Assembly (NCBI RefSeq): GCF_009601505.1
Contig: NZ_WITC01000078.1
Coordinates: 36,533 to 100,532, forward strand
Length of the DNA stretch: 64,000 nucleotides
Source: Sinorhizobium terangae
GTDB lineage: Bacteria > Pseudomonadota > Alphaproteobacteria > Rhizobiales > Rhizobiaceae
Direction: 5' to 3'
Part shown: positions 1 to 6,638 of the stretch, in pieces
Position numbering within the stretch: the stretch's first letter is position 1
Layout of the letters: each line of letters begins with the position of its first letter
Program-made: the position numbers and the translations under genes
Notes under the pieces: model-generated
The model's database searches: none
What the model was told of the DNA's origin: nothing
What the model saw: the letters and a program-made list of their open reading frames with translations, nothing else

Positions 1-1
1 T

Positions 2-1255
2 GACGGCATCCGGGCGCGACAGGCGGAAATCGCCCGTCTCGAAGTCATCGACAACGGCAAGCCGTTTCCGGAGGCCGATTGGGATGTCGCCGATGCGGCC
101 GGCTGCTTCGATTTCTATGCGGGGCTTGCCGAGCAGTTCGACAACAATCCGGAAGAGCCGATCGCGCTTGCCGATGCTCGCTTTACCTCCAAGGCGGTCA
201 AGGAGCCGATCGGCGTCGCCGGTGCGATCATCCCCTGGAACTACCCGCTTCTCATGGCGGCCTGGAAGGTGGCGCCGGCGCTTGCCGCCGGCTGCACGGT
301 CGTGCTGAAGCCGGCCGAAGTGACGTCGCTGACGGCGCTCGAACTCGCGGCGATCGCCGACGAGACGGGCTTGCCGCCGGGCGTGCTCAATATCGTCACC
401 GGGTCCGGCTCGGTCGCCGGACAGGCGATCATCGACCACAGGCAAGTCGACAAGCTCGCCTTCACCGGCTCCGGCCCGGTCGGCTCGAAGATCATGGCGG
501 CCGCAGCTCGCGACATCAAGCGCGTCAGCCTCGAACTCGGTGGCAAGTCGCCCTTCGTCGTCTTCGACGATGCCGATATCGACGAGGCGGTCGAATGGAT
601 CATGTTCGGCATCTTCTGGAACCAGGGGCAGGTCTGCTCCGCCACATCGCGCGTCCTCGTGCAGCAGGGCATCTACGACCGCCTGCTGGCGCGACTTGTC
701 GAAGAAACGAAGAAGATCAGGATCGGCAATGGTCTCGAAGAGGGCGTGCTGCTCGGGCCGCTGGTCTCCAGGCGCCAGCACGAGCAGGTGGTCGCTGCGA
801 TCGAAGCGGCGAAAGCTGCCGGGGCGACTGTCGCCTGCGGCGGGAAGCGCCCGGAAGGCTTCGAGAAAGGCTACTATCTCGAGCCGACGATCCTGACCGA
901 AGCGCCGTTGGAGAGTGATGCCTGGCGCGAGGAGATTTTCGGCCCGGTCGTCTGCATCCGTCCGTTCGCAACCGAAGAGGAGGCGATCGAGCTTGCCAAC
1001 GATTCCCGCTTCGGCCTCGCCGCAGCGGTGATGTCGAAGGACGATGTCCGCGCCGAACGGGTCGCGAGCGCCTTCCGCGCCGGCATCGTCTGGATCAACT
1101 GCTCGCAGCCGACGTTCACTGAGGCACCCTGGGGCGGCTACAAGGAATCGGGCATCGGCCGCGAACTCGGCCGCTGGGGCCTCGAAAACTATCTCGAGAC
1201 GAAACAGATCACCCGTTTTGCCACCGGCGAGAAGTGGGGGTGGTACCTCAAATGA
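2..1255 (+). CDS. NAD(P)-dependent aldehyde dehydrogenase (betaine-aldehyde-dehydrogenase-like), 5' end outside the window
   Basis: Oxidises an aldehyde to its acid with NAD(P)+ in the cytoplasm. The frame is open from the first bases; 417 residues are visible, about 70 short of a normal 490-residue family member, so the start lies upstream. Seen in order: the PWNYP substrate/cofactor motif, the catalytic general base in LELGGK, the nucleophilic cysteine in GQVCSA, and the C-terminal signature around GIGRELG. It overlaps the following gene by an ATGA junction, so the two are probably translationally coupled. Similarity to betaine aldehyde dehydrogenases is by motif memory only. The neighbours (proline-racemase-like enzyme, two SDRs) suggest a catabolic pathway for a hydroxylated or amino compound rather than osmoprotectant synthesis. 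The exact substrate cannot be told from sequence. Confidence 0.93.
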   Translation, partial: DGIRARQAEIARLEVIDNGKPFPEADWDVADAAGCFDFYAGLAEQFDNNPEEPIALADARFTSKAVKEPIGVAGAIIPWNYPLLMAAWKVAPALAAGCTVVLKPAEVTSLTALELAAIADETGLPPGVLNIVTGSGSVAGQAIIDHRQVDKLAFTGSGPVGSKIMAAAARDIKRVSLELGGKSPFVVFDDADIDEAVEWIMFGIFWNQGQVCSATSRVLVQQGIYDRLLARLVEETKKIRIGNGLEEGVLLGPLVSRRQHEQVVAAIEAAKAAGATVACGGKRPEGFEKGYYLEPTILTEAPLESDAWREEIFGPVVCIRPFATEEEAIELANDSRFGLAAAVMSKDDVRAERVASAFRAGIVWINCSQPTFTEAPWGGYKESGIGRELGRWGLENYLETKQITRFATGEKWGWYLK

Positions 1256-2304
1256 ATGGCTCCGTCTCCATGAACTGGACCCGCTCCCTTGACCTGCTGT
1301 TGGTCCATTGCCAGGGCGAGATCGGCAAGGTGATCGTCGGTGGTGCGCCGGAAATTCCGGGCGCGACCATGCTCGACAAGATGAACCACATCAACGCGGT
1401 CGACGACAGCCTGCGCCGCTTCGTCACGTTCGAACCGCGCGCGAGCGTCGCCATGTCGATCAATCTGCTCGTCGCGCCGACGCGGCCCGGTACCGATGCA
1501 GGCGTCATCGTGCTGCAGGCCGACCGTGCCCATCCGATGTCTGGCAGCAATTGCATATGCGTCGTGACCGCTCTGCTCGAAAGCGGCCAAGTTGCTATGC
1601 AGGAACCGGAAACGATCGTCCGGCTCGACACGCCGGCCGGCTTGATCGTCGCCCGCGCCGCCTGCCGCGATGGCCGCTGTCTGTCCGTCAGCCTCGACAA
1701 TGTGCCGAGTTTCGCCGAGGCGCTGGACCGGGAGGTCGAGACGCCGCGATGGGGTCGCATCAAGGCCGATATCGCCTTTGGCGGCGTCTACTACGCGATC
1801 GTCGATGTCGACCAGATCGGCGTCGAGATCGCGCCGGCGCATGCGCGCTATCTGGCGGAGGCGGGGATAGAGCTGAAGTCGCTTCTCGCCGAGCAGATGA
1901 CCGTGCGCCATCCAGAACTTACGGGTATCGACGAGATCGCCTATGTGATGTTCCGCGCACGGGACCCGGACGGCGCCGTGCGCACCTGCACGACGTTGAA
2001 GCCGGGGCGCGTCGACCGGTCGCCCTGTGGCACGGGAAGCTCCGCAAACCTGGCGACGCTCCATGCCCGCGGCGAGGTCGCCATTGGAGATCGGCGGATA
2101 TCGCGCTCGATCATCGGCGGCGAATTCATTGCCGAGGCGATCGGTACGGCGGAGGTCGGCGGCCGACCTGCAGTGCTGCCGCGGATCACCGGGCGCGGCT
2201 GGATCTATGGTCGGGAGCAGCTCCGCATCTCCAGCGACGACCCGTTCAGAAGCGGCTTTGCGCTCTCCGACAGCTGGGGACCGCAGGTCGATATGCTGGG
2301 CTGA
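1252..2304 (+). CDS. proline racemase superfamily protein (hydroxyproline epimerase or dehydratase type)
   Basis: A 350-residue member of the proline racemase/4-hydroxyproline epimerase/trans-3-hydroxyproline dehydratase superfamily, cytoplasmic and cofactor-free. The first acid/base position reads PMSGSN, so serine replaces the cysteine of classical proline racemases; the second site is intact as DRSPCGTG. Counting from the alternative ATG at 1270 these are Ser91 and Cys253. Ser/Cys pairs are known in members acting on hydroxyprolines, so epimerase or dehydratase action on such a substrate is more likely than proline racemisation (inference). The chosen ATG overlaps the stop of the aldehyde dehydrogenase; the ATG at 1270 starts the conserved MNWTRS region and is also possible. 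The next SDR follows after 7 bases with a strong ribosome site. Confidence 0.88.
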   Translation: MNGSVSMNWTRSLDLLLVHCQGEIGKVIVGGAPEIPGATMLDKMNHINAVDDSLRRFVTFEPRASVAMSINLLVAPTRPGTDAGVIVLQADRAHPMSGSNCICVVTALLESGQVAMQEPETIVRLDTPAGLIVARAACRDGRCLSVSLDNVPSFAEALDREVETPRWGRIKADIAFGGVYYAIVDVDQIGVEIAPAHARYLAEAGIELKSLLAEQMTVRHPELTGIDEIAYVMFRARDPDGAVRTCTTLKPGRVDRSPCGTGSSANLATLHARGEVAIGDRRISRSIIGGEFIAEAIGTAEVGGRPAVLPRITGRGWIYGREQLRISSDDPFRSGFALSDSWGPQVDMLG

Positions 2305-2311
2305 AGGAGAA

Positions 2312-3079
2312 ATGGCGATGTCTGCAAAATCTCTCGCGGGCCAACACGTGCTTGTCACGGGCGCTTCCGGTGGGATCGGGGCTGCGATCGTCGAGCGGCT
2401 GGCGAAGGAGGGCGCACGCCCGATCATCCATTACGGCCGCGACAGGGCGGCGGCCGAGGCGCTGCTCGCGCGGATTTCCGGCAATGGGCGGATCGTCCAG
2501 GCCGACCTTTCCAACACCGACGGGGCCTTCGAGCTCTGGCGGAAGGCGGAGGTCGAGGCAGGCCGCATCCACGCGCTGGTCAACAATGCCGGCATCCGCA
2601 CCGAGGTTTCGATCGACGCGGGCTGCGACGCCTGGAGGGACGCCTGGCGACAAGAGTTCCAGGTGAATTTCTTCGCCGCCGCCGATCTCTGCAAGGAGGC
2701 ACTCAGGCACTTCAAGGCGCATGCCGGCGGCCGCATCGTCAATATGGCCAGCCGCGCGGGCCAGCGCGGCTATGCGGCCGATGCGATGCCCTATGGCGCG
2801 ACCAAGGCGGCACTGATCAATCTCACGAAATCGATCGCGCGCAGCTTCGGCGGGGACGGCGTCGTTGCGGTGGCGATCGCGCCCGGCTGGGTGAAGACGG
2901 AGATGGCCGAGGACTTTGTCGCGAAATTCGGCAAGCAGGCCGCTGTCGCCGACATACCGATCGGCGAGATGGCAGATGTCTCGGAAATCGCCGAGCTCGT
3001 TGCCTTCGCGCTCAGGCCATCGCAGCGTTCGCTGAATGGCGCAACGCTCGACGTCAATGGCGGCAGCTACATTCGTTAG
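2312..3079 (+). CDS. SDR family oxidoreductase
   Basis: Classical short-chain dehydrogenase/reductase, 255 residues, NAD(P)(H)-dependent and cytoplasmic. It shows the nucleotide-binding TGASGGIG motif near the N-terminus, NNAG in the middle, the catalytic serine region NMASRAG, the catalytic pair in YGATK, and the post-catalytic APGWVKT loop. A strong AAGGAGA ribosome site precedes two possible ATG codons (2312 and 2318). It is the third gene of the operon with the aldehyde dehydrogenase and the racemase-family enzyme. Substrate unknown; it probably oxidises an alcohol intermediate of that pathway. Confidence 0.9.
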   Translation: MAMSAKSLAGQHVLVTGASGGIGAAIVERLAKEGARPIIHYGRDRAAAEALLARISGNGRIVQADLSNTDGAFELWRKAEVEAGRIHALVNNAGIRTEVSIDAGCDAWRDAWRQEFQVNFFAAADLCKEALRHFKAHAGGRIVNMASRAGQRGYAADAMPYGATKAALINLTKSIARSFGGDGVVAVAIAPGWVKTEMAEDFVAKFGKQAAVADIPIGEMADVSEIAELVAFALRPSQRSLNGATLDVNGGSYIR

Positions 3080-3096
3080 ATCTCAAGGAGCGGAAC

Positions 3097-3852
3097 ATGA
3101 TGAGATTAGAGGGCAGGGTCGCGGTCGTTACCGGCGGGGGCGGAGGAATCGGTTCCGCCATATCGCGGCGGCTGGCGGAAGAGGGCGCGTTGGTGGTGGT
3201 CTCCGACGTCAACGCCGATGCGGGGAGGACCGTCGCCGCCGAAATCGTCGCGGCTGGTGGCTCCGCCGTCGCCATCGCCGCTGACATTTCTCATAAGGAG
3301 CCCTGCTTCGGGCTGATCGCCGAGACATTTGCGCTGAAGAAACGCATCGACATTCTCGTCAACAACGCCGGTATAAATCGGCGCGGCAACCTGTTGTCAC
3401 TGACCGACGACGACTGGCACGCGAGCTTCGCGGTCAATCTCGATTCGATGTTCCATCTCTGCCGCGCCGCCATCCCGCACATGATCGAGGCAGGCGGCGG
3501 CGCGATCGTCAACACCGCCTCGCAATGGGGCCTCTACCCGGCGCCGAACCACATCGCCTACAACACCACAAAGGCCGCGGTTGCGGCTTTCACGCAGAAC
3601 CTCGCCCGCGACTATGCCCCGCACAAGGTCCGCGTCAACGCGGTCTGCCCCGGCGAAATCCACACGCCCATGCTCGAGGCGGGGGTTAAGCGCTCGGGGC
3701 GCACTATCGCCGACCTCGACAAGCTTGTGCCGTTCGGCCGGATCGGCAAGCCGGAGGAAGTTGCCGCGCTTGTCGCCTTTCTCGCATCCGATGAGGCAGC
3801 CTTCATGTGCGGCTCGCTCGTCGAGATAACGGGTGCTCAGGCGGTTGCTTGA
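3097..3852 (+). CDS. SDR family oxidoreductase
   Basis: A second short-chain dehydrogenase/reductase, 251 residues, starting 17 bases after the previous stop behind an AAGGAG ribosome site. Motifs seen: TGGGGGIG cofactor loop, NNAG, catalytic serine in NTASQWG, and YNTTK with catalytic Tyr and Lys. It ends in the usual SDR C-terminus (CGSLVEITG). It is not a close copy of the preceding SDR, so the pair may catalyse successive steps. It is probably the last gene of the operon, because the next gene lies on the opposite strand. Confidence 0.9.
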   Translation: MMRLEGRVAVVTGGGGGIGSAISRRLAEEGALVVVSDVNADAGRTVAAEIVAAGGSAVAIAADISHKEPCFGLIAETFALKKRIDILVNNAGINRRGNLLSLTDDDWHASFAVNLDSMFHLCRAAIPHMIEAGGGAIVNTASQWGLYPAPNHIAYNTTKAAVAAFTQNLARDYAPHKVRVNAVCPGEIHTPMLEAGVKRSGRTIADLDKLVPFGRIGKPEEVAALVAFLASDEAAFMCGSLVEITGAQAVA

Positions 3853-3922
3853 AGTGGCGAGCGGCAGCAACGGGCCGATCATTCAGGTTCCGTCTATCGC
3901 AGTCGGCTGGAAGAGACCATCG

Positions 3923-4276
3923 CTATTCAAGGTCCTCTTGCACAAATTTGCTCGCGACATGGAGATCCGTCGTCTCCAGGCGACCGGGACCCAGGTTGAC
4001 AAATTTGTGTGGCGTGTTCGCAGGCCCGAAGACGATCTGCCCCGAAGTGGCTTCTAGCTGCTGGTCGCCAACGGTAAACAGAGCCCGGCCTTGGCGAACG
4101 ATAAAAACTTCATCATACGGATGCTTGTGGAGTTTGGGGCCTCGGCCGATTTCATCAGTTGTGTAGAAGATAACGGAGATGTCGGTGCCAAACACGTTAC
4201 CTTCGAATCCACCTTTCCAAACGTCCTCCTTTTCAGCCCATTGAGCACGGTTCAGGAGTGCCGGTTTCTTTTGCAT
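3923..4276 (-). CDS. small single-domain cupin protein
   Basis: A 117-residue protein that is essentially one cupin barrel. Motif 1 is visible as HKHPYDE with the downstream glycine (VRQGRALF), and motif 2 as PANTPHKFVN, giving the His/His/Glu/His metal set. It has no signal peptide. Function beyond a metal-binding beta-barrel (dioxygenase, isomerase or sensor) cannot be assigned. Its promoter is notable: a SoxR-like palindrome lies in a 19-base spacer directly upstream, and the same module precedes the VOC-family gene at 47312-47803. This suggests that both belong to one redox or drug-responsive regulon. Confidence 0.85.
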   Translation of the reverse strand: MQKKPALLNRAQWAEKEDVWKGGFEGNVFGTDISVIFYTTDEIGRGPKLHKHPYDEVFIVRQGRALFTVGDQQLEATSGQIVFGPANTPHKFVNLGPGRLETTDLHVASKFVQEDLE

Positions 4277-4314
4277 GCATGTTCCTCTTGATGTCTCAAC
4301 ACCTCTTCAACATG

Positions 4315-4345
4315 ACAATGCTTCCTCAAGTTACGTTGAGGTCAA
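4315..4345 (-). promoter_or_regulatory. MerR/SoxR-type promoter of the cupin gene
   Basis: On the minus strand: -35 TTGACC (4345-4340), a 19-base spacer, then -10 CATTGT (4320-4315). Inside the spacer is the palindrome CCTCAAGTTACGTTGAGG (4324-4341), two bases away from the classical SoxR box as I recall it. Overlong spacers are the hallmark of promoters twisted open by MerR-family activators. No soxR gene lies in the window. Confidence 0.75.
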
Positions 4346-4504
4346 CGGTTGATTTCAACGTTCCGGTCACTTGGTCGGAATTCCAGTCGCTGCGTGCCTC
4401 CGCCGCCAATTTGAGGCTTCTGAGGTAAAGCCGAGTCCCACAGGAGCCGTCACCTGAGGGGAAGGTCCACATCGGGGCCTGGCTGCCGAGCGGTTGACAG
4501 AGCC

Positions 4505-4789
4505 ATGCAGGTGGGCGTGAGATGGCTTGAGAACTGTGGCTCCGCGGCGACCGCAAGATTTTATCAGGAAAGAGATCGGGTCGGGCGGAGCTCTTCACAT
4601 CTTGATGAGGACAAGGCCATCGCAGCTTCCAAGAGGCACCTGACGGCCTCTCAGGCGGGAAGTATCGCCGCAGCCGCAGGCGTCTCAAGATGCGTTCCCA
4701 TGCATTTCTCGCCCCGCTATCTCGGTCGAGAGCAATTGTTGTTGGACGAGTTTCGGAGGGGACTTACCACAGGACTCGCCACCCTCTGA
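4505..4789 (+). pseudogene. remnant of an MBL-fold (ribonuclease Z-like) hydrolase, C-terminal part
   Basis: A short frame whose second half reads like the C-terminus of RNase Z/MBL-fold hydrolases: AAAKRHLTAxQAG-type sequence (here ASKRHLTASQAG), then AAGVSR and HFSPRYLGREQ, including the conserved HFSPRY. The N-terminal part does not resemble the family, and the metal-binding HxHxDH core is missing from the surrounding 300 bases. I therefore read it as a decayed fragment. It sits among repeats between the cupin and SPW genes. Recognition is from family memory; a protein search of 4560-4790 would settle it. Confidence 0.5.
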
Positions 4790-4790
4790 C

Positions 4791-4910
4791 TACAGCGCCG
4801 CGCGTCTTTTCAGACGCACAAAGGACGCTGTAGCCCTTTGAGAAATCATGCTGTCTCATGCATGTCACCCAAAAGTGTGCAGCCGTATCGGGACAGCGAC
4901 ATGCAAGAAA
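4791..4910. repeat. rhizobial palindromic intergenic mosaic repeat
   Basis: Two modules in tandem. The first is a hairpin containing GCGCGTC...GACGC and GGACGCTGTAG. The second is the ATGTCACCCAAAAGTGTG...CGACATGCA type. The first recurs at 31150 and, inverted, at 39690. The layout matches the intergenic mosaic elements of Sinorhizobium; I do not assign a formal family name. Confidence 0.7.
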
Positions 4911-4956
4911 GCCATGGCCTAACGCGTCGCATCAGTCCGATTGAACGCGACGCGCT

Positions 4957-5316
4957 TCAAGCATGCGACTGTGGGTGGCGATAGTCCCAGACAGCCCAGG
5001 CCGACAATGCTGCGACGAGCACGCCGAGGATGACGTGTGTCCACATCGCGTTCATGTTTGCCATGAAGCCGAGCAGCCAGGGAGAAACGATCAGCCAGAG
5101 GCCGATCACCATGTTCACCCATTCCTCCCATTCTGCGAAGGCTGAAAGCGCAGCAATCGCCAGCGCGCCGAGCACGATGCCGGCGATCCAGGCATTCCAG
5201 GTCGGCACGGCGTCAACCGCAAAACCGATGACCCAGGGAGAGAGGAACAAGCACACCCCAAGGACCAGGTTGGCCCAGTCCTGAGCCCTTTTTCCCGCAA
5301 TGAGAGTGTTTGGCAT
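4957..5316 (-). CDS. SPW repeat membrane protein
   Basis: A 119-residue inner-membrane protein made of two similar halves, each with two hydrophobic helices and the SPW signature: LSPWVIGF in the first half and VSPWLLGF in the second. An extension of four codons to a GTG is possible, but that GTG lies inside the GGAGG ribosome site, so the ATG at 5316, five bases after GGAGG, is the likely start. The molecular role of SPW proteins is unknown. It is a single gene flanked by repeat elements on both sides, with no operon partner. Confidence 0.85.
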   Translation of the reverse strand: MPNTLIAGKRAQDWANLVLGVCLFLSPWVIGFAVDAVPTWNAWIAGIVLGALAIAALSAFAEWEEWVNMVIGLWLIVSPWLLGFMANMNAMWTHVILGVLVAALSAWAVWDYRHPQSHA

Positions 5317-5400
5317 GACAACCTCCACGTATGAAGTTTGGCCAAAGCGTCACCCTCGCGTGCGCCTGACGTTTCAGCTCCGCTGCATCGGTCGCACGGT

Positions 5401-5460
5401 CGCTGTAACGCTTTGAATTGCTAGGTTAATTTTACGCTCAAATCGAGCTCAATTCAAGAA
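5401..5460. repeat. degenerate copy of the mosaic repeat
   Basis: Carries GTAACGCTTTGAATTGCT and a CTCAAATCGAGCTC block matching the AATTC/ATCGGC core of the better copies at 6007, 30992 and 59086, with many substitutions. Confidence 0.45.
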
Positions 5461-6000
5461 TCCCGCAACCCACGAATTTTATGGATTGTTCACCCGAAAT
5501 CCGCGGCTCAGTTCCCTGATACCGTGGTTGACGTGTTTGTCCCGGCGGATAACCATCGCCAGTGAGCACAGCGGCCACACCGTTCAGAGACCCGCCAACT
5601 TGCTCAGGTCGTCGATCGCGCCCGGTGCCGCGGCGAGAACGGCGGCGCCCTTGGTCAGGCGCTCGCCCTCGACGGGGACGGACAGGTACCAGCCGCCCGC
5701 TGATGATGGCAATGCCGAAGGCGATTGACGACGTTCGCCCAGCCGGTAGAGGCGATCGCCCGGGAGGCGGTGACATGGTTCGGCAAGGAGAGCGCGGAAG
5801 ATCCTTCCGCGCCAAATCATCGGTTTGACTGAACGCCGATCTCGCCTGGCGCTCCTCCGTCTGTGGCGGGTAGGCCCCGCAAATTCCGGACGCGCCGGCT
5901 GGCAATCGCGATCCAACGGGCGCATGCTGGCCGCTATCGCCCTCGATGATTGGCGATGCGAGCGCGCCGTCGCACTCTTCGCTGCTCGAGGGCGGTCTTC
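5461..6000. other. gene-poor stretch, possibly decayed coding sequence
   Basis: No convincing gene is seen. On the minus strand between about 5580 and 5830, neighbouring frames contain protein-like pieces: one ends in LSVPVEGERLTKGAAVLAA then GAIDDLSKLAGL and stops at 5584, while another carries FGIAIISG. This would fit a frameshifted old gene, but the family is not recognised. Confidence 0.3.
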
Positions 6001-6006
6001 GGAATA

Positions 6007-6097
6007 CTGCATGTTTAAATCGGAGCCGATTTAAACATGCAGCAATTCAGAGTGCTGCAGCGACCGTTCTGCGCCTGAAAAGCGCACGGCGCTGCAG
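6007..6097. repeat. mosaic repeat with a perfect 17-bp inverted repeat
   Basis: CTGCATGTTTAAATCGG (6007-6023) is repeated exactly in inverted orientation at 6026-6042 with a 2-base loop. It is followed by the AATTCAGAGTGCTGCAG module and a second hairpin ending GGCGCTGCAG. The core is the same as in the copies at 30992, 39634 and 59086. It lies directly upstream of the dodecin gene. Confidence 0.75.
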
Positions 6098-6124
6098 GAT
6101 CAATCAGAACCCGAGGAGGTTGCT

Positions 6125-6334
6125 GTGAGCGGGCACGTCTACAAGAAGATAGAGTTGATCGGAAGTTCAGAGGCCTCGGTTACCGACGCCATCGAAACGG
6201 CGATTTCACGGGCCTCGAAAACCATGCGCAATCTCGACTGGTTCGAGGTCGACCAGATTCGGGGGCAGATCGTCAACGGGGAGGTGGCGCATTATCAGGT
6301 CGTCATGAAGGTGGGCTTCCGCCTCGATGATTGA
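6125..6334 (+). CDS. dodecin family flavin-binding protein
   Basis: A 69-residue protein of normal dodecin length. Dodecins form hollow dodecamers that store or buffer flavins. Seen: N-terminal VYKKIELIGSS, the central helix with AIETAISRASKT, the tryptophan in LDWFEVDQIRG that sandwiches the flavin ring, and the C-terminal strand YQVVMKVGFRL. The start is GTG, chosen because GAGGAGG ends a few bases upstream and no in-frame ATG fits. It stands alone between two repeat blocks, so it is probably transcribed from within the upstream mosaic region. Confidence 0.88.
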   Translation: MSGHVYKKIELIGSSEASVTDAIETAISRASKTMRNLDWFEVDQIRGQIVNGEVAHYQVVMKVGFRLDD

Positions 6335-6383
6335 TGCGCGCGGCCGATGGCATCCGGTGCCGGCGACCCTTGCTTAAAAGAGA

Positions 6384-6540
6384 GCCCTCCCCAACCCAAC
6401 AAGGGGGAGGGGCTTACGATGCAGCGCCCGCTCCGTCTCGGCCCCGACGGTTCCATGGTTTGAGGGTGCTGGAGATTGGCACCTGCGTTGGCCGCGCGTG
6501 CCAAACTCCTCCCCCTTGTGAGGACGGTTGGGGAGGGGTC
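6384..6540. repeat. large GC-rich inverted repeat (CCCTCCCC/GGGGAGGG family)
   Basis: The arm around CCCTCCCCAACCC...AAGGGGGAGGGG (6384-6412) returns inverted near 6508-6539 as TCCTCCCCCTTGTG...GGTTGGGGAGGGG, separated by about 100 bases. A related element with the same arm style lies at 47136-47302. No protein is supported inside it. Confidence 0.65.
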
Positions 6541-6638
6541 TTGATTTCGGACGCACCGTAGCCGGTCCCCTTCCTTTACATTTCGGCTTCCCATGCGCAC
6601 ACTCGCGCCCCAGGAAGGCGTTCCGTTGGGAGGCGGTC

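Noticed and set aside
1234..1251. GTG at 1234 as start of the racemase-family gene
   Set aside because: It would add six residues inside the aldehyde dehydrogenase without a ribosome site; the ATGA overlap at 1252 is the usual coupling.
2312..3852. Tandem duplication of the two SDR genes
   Set aside because: They share only family motifs; sequence around the motifs differs too much for a recent duplication.
4326..4688. 120-codon minus-strand frame upstream of the cupin gene
   Set aside because: It runs through the SoxR-like promoter and opposite the MBL-fold remnant; composition is not protein-like.
6331..6561. 76-codon frame across the GC-rich repeat
   Set aside because: It is read straight through a repetitive inverted element, has no ribosome site and no homologue-like motif.
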